Positions 46,067-59,150 of a stretch of 64,000 bases of DNA are shown here, piece by piece; positions within the stretch are counted from its first letter, which is position 1; each line of letters begins with the position of its first letter. The DNA is taken from NCBI GenBank assembly GCA_023362775.1, contig JALMGJ010000029.1, positions 4,389,268-4,453,267 of the forward strand, in the 5' to 3' direction. Source of the DNA: Charina bottae (Eukaryota > Chordata > Lepidosauria > Squamata > Charinaidae). Made by a program: the position numbers and the translations under genes. Under the pieces are notes generated by a model. It was not told the origin of the DNA and made no database searches. It saw only the letters and a list, made by a program, of their open reading frames with translations.

Positions 46067-47805
46067 AGTAGAATTGGCCTACATGACATTGGTTTCCTAG
46101 TCTGTTTTACCTTGAAGGGCTGACAATAACACACCGTTAATAAAATGGAAGAATTTAAAATCTTAACATTAAGATATTAAAATAATTAACTCCCAAAAGA
46201 TTGGGCTTTTGCAATAGGGTTCATTGCTATGATTTCCCAAGATTAGGTAATCCTGTTTATATCAGTGGAAATAATTATTCATAGCCTCATATTGCATGCA
46301 TTCAGGGAAAGCCAGCATTTTATTCAGGCAACATAGTGACCATGAGACATCGCACTATTATACTGGAGAGCCGAATTATGCAATCAGCACTTTTATTCTA
46401 CTTCACTCAATAAATAAAGCATATTTTTCATTCCATACTTAGCAATCTTCTATAGAACTAATGACCTTTTCCCTCTGTTCCAAGCCATTTGTATTTTGGC
46501 TTTCAAGCTTGTGGTCCTTTGGGTAATAACAACTTCTTATATGAATTGTAGTCAGCCAAATTCTTTCCTGATTTGTGTTAACAGAAGCCAGAATCTTTCT
46601 CCTGAAATGCAATCTCTTCTGACAGCACAATTTGGGCTCTCTAAGGCACTGTTTATAAAAAGTTATTCTGATGTTGCAGTCGATCCAACAACAAAAAAAA
46701 AAGTCTTCCACTGAAATCACCATATGGTGTATATACTTCCTTCTCAATTGCACAAGTTCTACTTAATCATGTTTAAACAAACATAAGAGCCTTCAGATTC
46801 TTCACAAGTCTATTGATATGGAAACCACAGCAGCATTATGCATTTACATATGACACATGGATTTTCAGGTTATTTTTAGCTTTTCAATGAAATCCATGTA
46901 CCTATTCTTTCTAATGCGATCCCATATAATAAAAAGCCATTCTAGAAATCAAGTCAGTTAATTAAAAATAATCTCACTTTATTTGTCTGATCATTCTACT
47001 TGGTTGCTCAGTTTCAAAAAATATAAAACTCAGAAGAGTTTTCTGTCCCTCTTGCGTGCCAGGACAAAGACATGCCTCTTCTAAGATGGAAGGTGATCTC
47101 CATAGCATTAGTAAGCTCCTTTTGATTCTTTTTAACAAAGAAAGCAAACCCAGCCTGCTTCTTGGTTAATCTAGGATACCTCTTTCCATCGGATGTTTAA
47201 ACTGATGAATAACTGTTGCTCTTTGAATATGTTCAGGAAGATTTGGATCATGGCTGTTAAGCCATTTCCACCTTATATCCCCCCTAAATTTAATTTTTTA
47301 TTTGGAAAGTCTGAACCATCTAACTGACTACTGATTGCAGCAGTTAACAGAGAATTCTGGCAACACATTAAGATTTGCAAGGACTAGAATCAGAACAAAG
47401 GAATGGTATATTGCTGATCTGAACAGAGTGGCACATTCCAGAGTGGCGCATTGCAGGTGCTAGTAGACATCAGCTCTTCTTGGAAAGACTATGAGATTAT
47501 TTGCACAACACATTTAACTTGGACAAGGATGAGTAAGGATGTTGCTTAAACACCTTAACCCAATCAGTGGCAGAGGTAGAAGGGATGATGGTTAGCCCAG
47601 GACTGCCTGCAGGCAATCCTCTGGTCAACTATGTCATGCAAACACAGAAGAGAGGGTTAACGGAGGGATAAGTCTCTCGTCCTACTGCTGAAATAGTCCT
47701 AGAATGGCCCTGCAAGAAGTTGGCTGCCCTATGCACATCTTCTCTTACTCTTTTTTAGTTTGTACGTCCCCTGCAACCACTCAATGGAGAAGGGCAGAAG
47801 GGGGT
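46067..47805. other. No gene recognised
   Basis: Unique-looking DNA. Confidence 0.45.
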
Positions 47806-47806
47806 G

Positions 47807-48020
47807 GAGGTAAGTAAAAAAGGTTTTCCCCTGCACAGTCGTGTCCGACTAGGGGACGGTGCTCATCTCCGTTTGTTAGCCGAAGAGCCAGCATTGTCCG
47901 AAGACACTTCTGTGGTCATGTGGCCGGCATGACGCGTGCGGAACGCTGTTACCATCCCACCGAAGTGGTACCTATTAATCTACTTGCATTTGCATGCTTT
48001 TGAATTGCTAGGTTGGTAGG
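47807..48020 (-). mobile_element. 5'-truncated SINE
   Basis: Minus-strand SINE missing the tRNA head. It has lost a few bases around GTGTCCGACTAGGGGACGGT. Confidence 0.88.
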
Positions 48021-51000
48021 TAGGAAAGCCTCCCTCAATTTGGACTGGGGTTGCACTGAACTTAATTGAGCCATGACTTTTAAAACATAATTTCCCATTT
48101 TTCCTACTAGGAGAAAAAAACCCAAGAGTGATAACCTCCCAGCTGGGTGGGTGTCAAAAAAGGCTGCTTCCAGCTGATTTGGTGACCACTGGTGATCATC
48201 TGGGTACTGTGGGAGAACAGTGGTAGACTTGACCCCAGGGAAGTGATTGATTGGGAGACAAATTGGTTGTAAAGGTAGCCTCAAGGTCTGTAGAGCAGAA
48301 TTCTGCCCAGCAAGAAAACCCTGTGTTTGATTCAGATTTCTGGATTCCCATCACTGTTGTGTGTGACCTCAGACTTTTTGTTTTTCGCTCCTGTTTAACA
48401 GGTCCACAAAGCAAGCCATGACATGGAAACATTTCCATTAAGTGATTTCTGATCCTGCCTTTTTGTAGTAAAGCCTGTGATCTATTCCCCACAAAATGTA
48501 TCTTCTGACATTGAATTACTACTTCTCCTTTTGATAGTATAAGAAAAGTTGGAGCCATAAACTCAGGTAACAGCAATCATTCAGTGGCTTTAATCTAGAT
48601 TCCACAACTATCTGCGCTGTTTTGTCTTGTCTGTCTTGCTATCCTACCTTTGGCAAATAAGTCTCTGTTCTGCTCTCCTTTGCTTTGGAGACACTTTGAA
48701 AAGAAACATCTCTTTATGAAAGACTTGGCTAGAAAAAGTGATTACAGCAAATTAAACCATTATGGTTCCCATAAGCACTGTTCTTAAAGCACCTTGATTG
48801 TTTTTGCAAGGATATCATTTCCATGCAAACATAGGGATTGTATTATATCAAAATGATATCAGAGAAACACAATGCAGATACTCTCTCAGCTGAACTGGAA
48901 TTAACACATTTGGGTATGAACTTTGATGAAAGGGGTTTCTGGTTATACTGGAAATTATAGATGTCTAGTCATCCATGTGAGTGCTATTCTAAACTTGACA
49001 GTGTTAAGAAGTAAAATTGATGACATATGATGAGTGGGCACAGCTTCTCATATTTCTTTCACTGGAGTTTACACACAACTGCAAACTTGGCTCCTTATTC
49101 TTGGCAATAGGAATCTCTCATGGGAGGCTAATAGTTCCCTAGCCAAAATTTATCTTTAAAAGAAAGGAGAAGAAAAAATTAATAGCTAAGATGCTTCCTC
49201 CACGTACACACAGAAGTGGGAATGAAAATATTTTGCTGGGCATAGGAACAACAATTTGTGATTAAGGTCTTCAGAAACCAGTGACCCTGAAAATGAGAAA
49301 GTTACAACCTGTACTATGTAATATGTTTGATCTATTTACAAAACTCTGTGATGATTCCATGAATTTTGTTCATGGCCTTTGAAAGAAACAAATGCCAAGA
49401 ATTCCATTACAAGGTTTACCAAAGGTTAAAATCCAGCCATTTTTGACAACTCTCTATAATCTGAAGTCCAAGAGAAACGATAAAACCAACAACATTTCTT
49501 TCAAATTTCTTCAGTTATGTTGATCTCTTTGTTAGTGGTGTTCCATTCTTTTGTTATTATTTTCTTCAATTAGACTTTTCTGTCCAGTATGGAACAATGG
49601 GGAACAACTGAGATTCCATAATTATCAAATAAATGTATCATACAACTTCTGTATGAATGATTTGTGAAGGCATCAGCAGATAACCACACTGAGGACAAAT
49701 TTGCCACCCAAGAGTATGAGTTCTTCATCTTCTTCCCCAAGTTGTTCACACGTGCGTGCACACACACACACACACACACAACAGAAACAGCAAAATTCTT
49801 AACCAAAAACAAATACTAGCAAGCAAGAGGGGATAGAATTGGAAGATCTACATCTCTAACTTCATTGTTAAACAGTGGCCCCAAAACCTGAGTTAAAAAT
49901 GAAGGAATAAAACTGAAGATATATGCACTGATGGTTGCAGATCTCATCATTCATATGTTAGAGTTGTAAAGTTCACCAACACTTGTAGAGTACTTAAAAA
50001 ACCAAAGGACCATTTTTGCTGCATGTATTCATAGCAGACCTCCACAATTTATCCTGAACTGCTGGATTTGAAAAGAATCTTCCAAAAAAAAAGTCTGCTA
50101 AGTGTTTAAAGTTTATGTGTCTCTACTGCCAACTTAATTGTCAAAATAGTTGCGGAGATGTTGGCTCACTTCACATGGTAGCAGAAACAATAATGACGCC
50201 ACCAAGCTGACTCATTTCTAAATAATTCTTGCTTTAAATGCCCTGATGCAGCTGCTATACTCAGCTAATATAGCTCTACCATTTTTGGCTGATCACAGAC
50301 TATTTCAGGGATTATTATATTGCTAAAGAATAGCAAAAACAAGAAGAAAAGGAAGAAATATTGTTATATTCAAACAGGAGTTAGAATAGCAATGCCATTA
50401 TTTCATGCTCAGATTATGCAATTTAACAAATACTGCACAATTTAAACCAAGAATGTTAAATCTTGCAATTTCCTAATGCCTGGAAAATATCTCAGAGCTT
50501 TCTGGAAGGCAGTTACAGATTCCTGGTTGGAATCATCCGCAGATCAATAAATTGCTTTCCTGTAAAATATCTCCTTCATTGCCCTTATTTTTATTATTAA
50601 GTTCAGTTACATTGTCTTGTGATTTTGCCTGAAAAGTTGCAGTGCTGGAAAATCCAGGCCCCAAATACAGCTCTTTGCTAAGCAATATTGAATTAATGGT
50701 TCACCCTTTTTAATGAGTTTAACATGAGAATCCTCTTTTCCAACCCCTCTGCCAACAGCCTCTTTTTGCATAGCTAAGAAACCTAGAAGAAATATTTTGA
50801 ATCTGTGGATACAAATGTGAAACAGAAGAATGGCTGGTTAAACATAAGGCAGCTCTTTGTATGTTTCAGGAGACATGTTTAATGGTTGGGGCGACAGAGC
50901 ATGTTCTGCTGCAGTGAAGCAAAGCTTTATGAGCTAAAAAACAGAAAATCAAGCCACAAGCCACATCAAGGTTGTTTGAAGCATTGGAATTCCCCTCCAC

Positions 51001-52389
51001 TTATGGGCAGTTTACCTTTCCGATACCCCTCCTTGCTACTAGTTCACTTTTACCATTATTCTTTGCAGCATTCCTCTTGCTCACCCATAGTAGCTACAAC
51101 AGGCTGCAGGATTCTCCAATCTAGGAACTTATGAAGCTGCATTATATGGAGTTAGACCTACCTGGGTCGTCGACTGTAAAACCTTGGACTTCTCCAAGGC
51201 TCAGGCATGAGTTTTCCCATCTTGATCTGGAAGTGCTGGGGACTGAAGCTAATCCCCTTTGACAGACGGACTGTCCTCTTGGGTGGACATGTTGATACCA
51301 GAATTCTGGTTGATAAAGTGGAGCAAGGAAAAATGTCCATTCACCTGAATATTGAAAGGCTTGGATTTCTTCAACGGTGGAGGTTAAGGGCAGAAGTACT
51401 AGAATACAGAGGTATTATATCCCATGTATCTGCCCTCCAATTCTTTTAGCATTCATTTAATTCCTTTGAAGATAGAGATCTATAATCCCACTTTAATAAT
51501 TTGCTGAGTCTGGATACCTTTCCATATGTCAAGGAGGCAGAAGGAAGGGAAGGAGGCTAAAGGCCCAGTCTAGGATTTATTTTAGCTCCAACTGCAACAT
51601 ACACATACTCAACATTTTAAGAGCATATTTGATTAAGTGGCTATGGCTTTCTAAAATCAGGTGACAGTCTTAGATAACTTAGGACTATTATATTTTTGCA
51701 ATATATCTTTAACTGAACAAACATTCCCTGAAATTTGTGAAGAGGAGAGTAAATGGACATAATATATCATAGATGGGATACTAAAACAAGCATCCAAGAA
51801 TATCTAAATTTTCATTTGTAAAATGTTGCAGGCCTGAGATATAATAATGTTTCTGGATATATGTGGACAGGGAAAAGTGGGACATTCTCAGGGCCTTTAC
51901 TGTGATTAAAATTGTGCGGGCATATTTTCTTAAGATCTTCACACTGCCAGGAACCCTGACAGAGGCAGGATGCCCAACTGCACATAAAACGCCTCCATAA
52001 CAGTTATGCACACCTGCATCTGGAGCGAAGCACATACAATCTGACTTCCTTCTAATACAGTACATACTGATACACATGCATATATTAGGATTACGCCTTG
52101 ACTCCAGACAAAATGCCATGCAGGTGCATTCCAACGATTTGGTGTGGGCAAATCTAAACTGCCTTGTTCAAGTTCAAATCCTATAGTAGAAATGGTAAAG
52201 AGAAGGAAGTATTCAAAGACTACCCTTAAGTCAGAATGACTTTTCTAATCCCATTACCATTGGTTGCCCCAGTCACAGCATCTTGTGAGGGGCAGAAAGT
52301 AGCTGGGAAGGTTTCTCCCATTTCCCACCATTCAAGGATGTAAGATGTTCCGTAATTTTGGACTATTTGTTTTCCTTTTATGAAAAAAA
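48021..52389. other. Largely unique DNA, no gene recognised
   Basis: The longest repeat-poor stretch of the window. Several minus frames of 110-126 codons (47949-48284, 48196-48576, 51781-52134) show no domain I know. Only a short (CA)n at about 49758-49780 stands out. Confidence 0.45.
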
Positions 52390-52394
52390 AAGAA

Positions 52395-52560
52395 CATTCA
52401 TTTATTTGATTTTTCTCCTGCCTTTAGTTTTGCTCAACTCAAAGTGGAATACATGCCTAATGCTCCCGCCTCCTATTTTGCACACAACAACTCTGTGAGG
52501 TAGATTGGGCTGAAAAAGAGACACTGGCCCAGAGCATTGTGTGTTGTTCTGTGAGACAAA
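52395..52560. repeat. Old interspersed repeat, family uncertain
   Basis: CACAACAACTCTGTGAGGTA followed by GATTGGGCTG and ACTGGCCCAGAG recalls a widespread amniote repeat module, but I cannot name it. Confidence 0.4.
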
Positions 52561-52579
52561 ATTTAGAGTGGTGTCTCTT

Positions 52580-53044
52580 TGTTAAGGTTTGGGAATTAAA
52601 ACTAGAATTTACAGATAGAACAGAATGGAAATGTATCCAATGTATCTAGGTAAAAGGGTATAGAAACTGCTATGTCATTGTATCAGCAAAAAAAGATGAT
52701 GACACAAGGATGTAATAGGACTGATATAACCTACTGGCAATTGTATGCAAATGTGTCATGTGGCTGATGCAATGCTACTGTAATGTGAGTCCTGATTGGA
52801 CAGATATATGTATAAAGGTTCTGTGTAAGGTGCTATACTCTCTCTCTCTATTTGATGTGCCTCTGGACAACGTATCTGTATTTCTTGGACTGCTGTGCAT
52901 GAAGACTGTGTATGTATAATTGTAAATAGACTTTCTATCTAAACCTCTTTCGTGTGAGTCTGTTTACTCCTATCAGGACTGGAAGAATGTATTGCTCTAA
53001 GGTCTCTTGGATATCGGGCTGCATCAGAACCGCTGACTCTGACA
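52580..53044 (+). mobile_element. Solo LTR (465 bp)
   Basis: Starts TGTTAAGG, ends CTCTGACA, with an exact 5-bp duplication CTCTT (52575-52579, 53045-53049). A TATAAA box at 52811-52816 suits an LTR promoter and sets the likely orientation. There is no gag/pol sequence beside it. Whether it is an endogenous retrovirus or another LTR class cannot be decided here. Confidence 0.88.
52811..52816 (+). promoter_or_regulatory. TATA box of the solo LTR
   Basis: TATAAA within GTATAAAGGTTC, roughly the middle of the LTR, followed by a TCTCTCTCT run. Confidence 0.6.
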
Positions 53045-53049
53045 CTCTT

Positions 53050-53554
53050 CTTATTCAATGAGCAATCCAACTGATGATTGGAGCTTACTTCAGTGCTGAA
53101 AGAAGACAACTGTTGACCACACCTGAGTCAAGGGCTGAGATTTGTGTGGGGGAAAAGGAAAGTTTGAACATAGCCTATAATGGGAAAGGATCAGAAAGCT
53201 TGCAGCTGCTTCATTCTTTGGCATAAGATGAAATAGAATGAAACAGTAGAAATGGTAAAGCCATTTGGGGATACTAATTCTGCAAAGGTTTCACCTGTAC
53301 AACTGCACATTATTACAGCAATGAGAAATATTCTGCTTGCACTTCTTTTAAAGCAGGAAAACACAGCGGAGCAAGCTCCAGATGCCCAGGAAAGAGATCG
53401 TTCTTAAAGCTTGTTGACAAGGCTTATTGAAAGGGGGGGGGGAAGGGGGTCTGAAATGATCAGCAAAAATGATCAGAGAAATAAACAGCAGAGCTTTTAG
53501 GGACACAATCACTAGCAGTTTTGCTTTGATAGGTAAGTTTTAAACAGAGGTGAT
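53050..53554. other. No gene recognised
   Basis: Unique-looking, with a poly-G run near 53433-53445. Confidence 0.4.
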
Positions 53555-53557
53555 AAA

Positions 53558-53700
53558 TGTATTGTCGAAGTCTTTCACGGCTGGAGTTCGATGGCTGTTG
53601 TGGGTCTTCTGGGCTGTGTGGCCATGTTCTGGAAGTTGTGGTTCCTAACGTTTCGCCAGCATCTGTGGGCAGCATCTTCAGAGAGCAGGAGCACAGACAG
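53558..53700. repeat. Interspersed repeat with CGAAACGTTAGG-like core (copy 1)
   Basis: TATTGTCGAAGTCTTTCACG, GGCTGTGTGGCCATGTTCTG, AACGTTTCGCCAGC and GGCAGCATCTTCAGAG. The same block recurs at 56475-56625. I recognise it as a common amniote interspersed repeat but am not sure of its class. Confidence 0.7.
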
Positions 53701-53859
53701 AAGCGAAATCGATTTCTTTCTTCTTCTCATTCTTTCTTTCTCTCCTTCCTTCCTCTTCCCTCTCTGCCCTTCTTTTAACTCCACTTCCTTACTCCCTCTA
53801 TTCTACTTTACTTTACCTCCTCACCCCTTACCACCAAAACTTAAAAAAAAAACAAAAAA

Positions 53860-55037
53860 AAAAAAATACCACAAAAAGGACTTCTTACTTCCCGTCTAAT
53901 TTTCCATTACATATTTATATACTAATTTGATTCTATTATTTTACTTACATTTATAATGTTAATTTTCTAATTGAATATTTTGCGTTTTATGAATAAATTT
54001 ATAAAAAGGACTCCAAACTGTATTAAATTCATCCATGTTTCTATCGTTGATTTGGTCAGTCAATTTAGCCATTTGCATCAAGTCCATTATTTTTATAATC
54101 CATTCTTCAGTCGTAGGTATATATTTTTCTTTCCAGTATTTGGCGAAGATGATTCTAGCTGCAGTTATTATGTAGAATAGTAGTTTTCCATATTTTTTAT
54201 GTAGATCTGGTTTTATAAATCCCAATAAATAAAGTTCTGGTTCTTTAATAATGTCTTCTTGTGTAATTTCACAAACAATCTTATGAATTTTATCCCAATA
54301 ATTCTTTGTTTTCCGACGTCCACCAAAGATGAAAAAAAGTACCTGTTTCTTTTTTACATTTCCAGCAGTGGTTTGGTATTATTGGATTCATTTTAGACAA
54401 TATATTTGGGGTGAGGTACCATCTATACATCATCTTGAAGAAGTTTTCTCTCATATTGTAATTTAAAGTAAAATTCAGATCTTTTAGCCAAATTTTCTCC
54501 CAATTTTCGCTTTGAATATTATGGCCCAAATTTTGTTCCCATTTAATTATGGGATTCTTTATAGATAATTTAGAAAATTTATTTTGAATTAAAATTTTGT
54601 AAATTTTTGCGATTAGGTGTTCCTCCTCTCTCCACAATATATTGTCCCAATTAACATAACAATTTTTAAATTTAAATTTTTTGGAATCCATTTTAAATTG
54701 TGCTTTTATTTGTAAATATGTAAACCAATTACAGGTATAACCCTCATTTTCTAAATCCTCCCTAGTTTTAATTTTATAATTTGAATCTTCAAATATCAAC
54801 AAATCTTTGTAAGTTAACCACTTATTCCTAGATGTAATGCCTTGGATTGCAAAAGCTTCATGTGGGGATATCCACAATGGTATATTTGGTATTATTAGTT
54901 TCTTGTATTTCTCCCAAATTTTTAAAATCGATTTCCTAATTGGATGATGCGTGAATGCTAGATTTGCTTTTGTTTTATCGTACCATAGGTACCCATGCCA
55001 TCCAAATCTGAGGTCATACCCCTCTAAATTCAATAAT
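53860..55037 (-). mobile_element. 5'-truncated L1, copy D
   Basis: Minus-strand L1 end: ORF2 C-terminus and a 3' end in A/T-rich sequence near 53860-53950. The 5' truncation is at LLNLEGYDLRFGW (about 55037). I did not find a clear TSD. Confidence 0.85.
53959..55033 (-). pseudogene. L1 ORF2 C-terminus, copy D
   Basis: A 247-codon open piece (54290-55033) covers NLEGYDLRFGWHGYLWYDKT to CWKCKKETGTFFHLWWTSEN. After a frame slip near 54290 the end continues in 53959-54225 (KKYGKLLFYIITAARIIFAK, then MDEFNTVWSPFYKFI). It is much like L1 copy A in sequence, so probably the same subfamily. Confidence 0.88.
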
Positions 55038-55039
55038 CT

Positions 55040-56474
55040 TCTATTGTCTAAATAGAAGATATCCTAAATTTTGAGGAGGTGTTAGGACTCAAAGATTTGG
55101 TCAGATCACCCCTTTGGACTGAACTTTCAAAGTGATTAAGGGTTTCAAGGCATCCGATCAACTTGGATGTCTCCAAGATGCTTTGAACTTCTTTGAATAT
55201 GCAGTGGTTAATTCTAGCTTGCGATTTTGATTTTGATTTCTTTCTACATCTCCATAGAGCCTCCCTCTGCTTAATGATGGTCTGCCCCTTTCTCATGTAA
55301 CAAGACTAGAAGCAAAATGTTCTGGCTCCTTTTCTTCAAGTAGCTATGATCACTTTCCAAACACCTAAGATGAGGACAGCAGGCAAGTGTTTAGGACAGA
55401 TTGGAAGAGTTCCAAAGAGGCATTAGTACTTTAGCCCAACCAGTCTTAAAAACAAAAATAATAAAATTAAAACCAAGGGACATAAACATTCAGTGACAAT
55501 AACTTGTTTAAGTTTAATTACACACAAATATGTCTTGCATTTAATTTAAAAATGTATCTTTCAGCATATTGGCATGGTATTAATTCTCATGGATAGAAAA
55601 AAGAAGAACCTAATTAACTTTGATTTGTTTCATTTTCTCTCACTTTTTATGTTTGTCACATAGAACAGAATAATGCAGAACACAGGCAAGAGGAAAAAAA
55701 TATCAGGAATGTAAGTGGGTTCAAATAATCTATACCGGCAGTAAAATGGAATTGTTTGTATTCAGTTCATAAGATACATTAGGAGGAAAAGACATGAACA
55801 GTTATACATTTACTTGTTTTGCTATTTAAACTCACTCATAATTTAAATGGTGTGACTGATAACAGCAGCAAAATAAAAGCTATGTTATATATTTTCAAGA
55901 AACATTGAAGCTTTCATGAGTGTGTTTAAATCAATAGCCAATCTGAGTCCACAGCAAAAGAAGAAAATAAATCATCTATTTTTATTAATTTATGTCACTA
56001 CCTTGATATTCTTGAAATGGGCTGGATTAATTAGTACTTTGGAATCATCTGTTAACCCCTCCGAGATGCTACAACATCAAAATTTGCTCAGGTTAGAAAT
56101 ACACTGCTTATTACTGAAAGATCCAAACCAAAAGGGATATTAACAGAATTAGAGATTGTTATTATCTTTCCATCAAGGATGAAACAGCTTAATAATAGCA
56201 ATGAATAATGAATTAAACGTTAACGAGTATTTGAAGAATCGTTATGCATAGATGACTAGGAGATACATTTATCACATTTGAATCTGAAAACTTCCAATCT
56301 ATTTAACACAAGAAGACAGTATTTATAAGTACTAAATATATAACACATTATTGTTTTCCCTTTCCTAAATTTCCTTTCGGTTGAAGGTCTTCTTTGGCTC
56401 ACAAATACTTGTCAGCCCTTCAAGGTAGATCAGACTAGAAATCAATGCCATGTAGGTCAATAATACTTTTGATG
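55040..56474. other. No gene recognised
   Basis: Unique-looking DNA. Confidence 0.45.
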
Positions 56475-56672
56475 TATAGTCGAAGGCTTTCATGGGCAGA
56501 ATCCGATGGTTGTGGATTTTCTGGGCTGTGTGGCCGTGTTCTGGCAGTTTTGGTTCCTAACGTTTCACCAGTAGCTGTGGCTGGCATCTTCAGAGGACAG
56601 GAGCACAACTAGAAGATTCTCTCTGTGCCCAAGTGGAGGGTGTGTGTTCCTGCTGGTGTTTATAGCTGCTGA
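56475..56672. repeat. Interspersed repeat, copy 2 (see 53558-53700)
   Basis: ATAGTCGAAGGCTTTCATGG, GGCTGTGTGGCCGTGTTCTG, AACGTTTCACCAG, GGCATCTTCAGAGGACAGGA; continues to a GGTGTTTATAGCTGCTGAGC end. Confidence 0.72.
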
Positions 56673-56675
56673 GCT

Positions 56676-56679
56676 AAAA

Positions 56680-56734
<55 letters not shown>

Positions 56735-56815
56735 ATACTTTTATTTATTTATTTATCAGATTTCACCACTGCCCATCTTCCCCAAAAGAGGGACACATCC
56801 CTCTTCCTCCCTTTA
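56676..56815. repeat. (AAAT)n then (TTTA)n with CR1/L2 tail
   Basis: About fourteen AAAT units (56676-56734), then TTTAT units and ACTGCCCATCTTCCCCAAAA, a minus-strand CR1/L2 tail. Confidence 0.8.
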
Positions 56816-58470
56816 TCTTTGTTTGAACTAGGGAGGAGCTTGTCTAAGAAATTTACTCACACTACATTCTTGCCCCAGACTCAGGCCCCTTTTATCTGAC
56901 CGTTGTCTTGCTAGTGGCGCTTCCTCCTATCCCTCAAGGCCATTCCCTCTACTGCCTACAATCCTATGGATGTTGGAAGATACAAGGTTTTCTGCTCCTT
57001 TTAATAAGATTTGCATATCTGTATAAATATTGCAAACAGGCAGAAAGTTTGCAAACATTATTGCTTGATTTAGGTGGAGAAGAGTAATTATTTATTTATT
57101 TATTTGTTAAATTTATATGAATAATTGCACAATTCAACTAATTGCCCAGGAATAAGTAAAAGTGGCTCAAAGCTGCATGAATTTCTACTGCATGGAGAAC
57201 CTGATGTGCAAAGTTGCATGAGACTGATTCCTACCCAGCCTGAGGAAACAGGCAATCAGCTTCTAAAGATGTTGCATCATACACCCAGTGGCATTTCAAA
57301 GATTTTAAAGATATATTTCGTAAGTTTTTAAAAAACACCTTGACTATGTCTAGGTACCTCACTCTTTTCTCATGTCATTCATAAAACCTGATTGCAAAGA
57401 GGACAGACATATCTGGCAAATCATTTAAGAGGAAAGCATTGGAAAATGCCCACTCTTTCAGTGGTAATTCAGTTTCAAGATTATGTAGCACCGAGGTCTG
57501 AATTTTCTCACAAACTATGGTCCTGATGCAAAACACTTTCAAACACCCCAGTTTGTTATACTGTAGTACCTACTTTATCTCTCAATAGAAACAACGTGGT
57601 TTCACTTTTGAAGACAGGTCATCAAATCTTGTCAGGGTGAATGTTCTTCTATGTGTTGTAACAGAGGATATTGTTATCATATTGGTGGAGGGCATTAGTA
57701 GTGCCAACAAAAGCAGTATGGGGGCTGACTATCATTTTGTAGGTGAGAGTCAAATACTTTCTGCTTGGCCTCAGCCATAGTCTTTCCTAAACCCAGGATA
57801 AGCAACGTGTGGGGTGAAAATCCATAATTTGCCTGATCAGCAGCAATTTGTATATTCCAAGAAGAGATAGATAGTCAGGATATGTTGGATTAAAGTTTTT
57901 CTCCCAACAGAGTCTCATTCTGGCTTCTACTGAGGCACAAACTAGCTCTATCCAGAGAAATGCATTTGTGTGATAACCCTCAGTGTCAGAATTCCCAATC
58001 AAGAAATCCCTCCGGCAATTACTCTAAAGGATTCATTTATTCAGGATCAGTACACTTTGGGTGAGGAGAAGCCTCGAATAAGGATTTTTGCGCCCAAGCA
58101 GCATTATCAAAACATCCCTCTGACATCACCCAGAGTCCAGCCATAACAATTCAGTTCCCACCCCAAGCATCCCCGCTCCCGACAGAATGTCTGTTGGAAG
58201 AGCAGGTGCTTATCACAGTTCTCGCCAAGAGATGCAAAAATGCCAAGTGGGAGGCTTCTTGAAGCAAAGAAGTGCAGACCAGCAAACTACACGTGTACAA
58301 CAGTCAGGGAAGCATGGCAGACGAACATGCGAGGCTGACATTTTGCTACTGATGGGGGAGAATCAGTAGTTAGACTGAATTGGTTCTGGCATGGATGCAT
58401 CCTTGTAAGTGCAAAGCTGAGTACCATAAAGAAAGGAAACAAGCATACTCAGACAATGTTGCTGAGACAA
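56816..58470. other. No gene recognised
   Basis: Unique-looking. A TTTATTTATTTATTTGTTAA at about 57090 may be another LINE tail stub. Confidence 0.4.
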
Positions 58471-59150
58471 ATTTATTTATTTGTTTATTTATTTATTTAT
58501 TTATTTGTTTACAGGACTTATATGGCCACCTATCTCATATAATGCCTCTAGGCAGCTCACAACAATCCATAAAAACATTGTTAAAAACAAAAGTACCCTT
58601 CCCCCCCCCCAGGCGCCAGACCAAATATCCTCGCAGCTCAACCCCCATCCTAGCCCAATGCTTGGGGGAAGAGCCAGGTCTTCACAGCCCTCCAGAAGGC
58701 TAAAACGGTAGGGATCCCTCGGATCTCAGGTGGGAGGCTGTTCCAAAGGGCTGGGGTAGCCACCAAAAAGACGTGCCTCTGAGGTCCCATCAGGTGGCAA
58801 CATTTAAGGGAGGGGACCTGGAACATGCCCACCCTATCTAGCCTAGTAGGACGGGCAGATACCCTCAGGTCCCGCAAGTAACCTAGCCCTGTGCCATGTA
58901 GGGCTATAAAGGTGATAACCGGTACCTTGAATTGCACCCAGAAAGCAACTGGAGCCAGTTCAGCTCACATAGCAGTGGTGTTACTTGGGTGAACTGCGGA
59001 GCACCTAAAACTGCACGTGTTGCTGCATTCTGGACCACTTCCGGATGGTCTTCAAGGGCAGCTCCATGTAGAGTGTGTTGCATAAATCCATATGGGAGGT
59101 GACTAAGGCATGGGTGACTGTGAGCAAGGCCTCCCGGTCCATTCATTATG
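58471..59150 (-). mobile_element. CR1/L2-clade LINE 3' fragment
   Basis: Tail at 58471-58560 (TTTATTTGTTTATTTAT, then CTCTAGGCAGCTCACAACAA). Minus frames 58650-58937 and 58904-59167 give FKVPVITFIALHGTG-like and VQNAATRAVLGAPQFTQVTP, the RT end. It has a poly-C run near 58602-58612. Older than the copy at 32371. Confidence 0.82.

Noticed and set aside
48196..48576. 126-codon minus-strand frame and its overlapping neighbour at 47949-48284
   Set aside because: The neighbour is partly SINE-derived at its C-terminus; neither has a recognisable motif.
55020..55070. Small hairpin (ATCTTCTATT / AATAGAAGAT) at the 5' end of L1 copy D as a regulatory site
   Set aside because: Only 10 bp per arm in AT-rich DNA at a truncation junction; likely chance or insertion scar.
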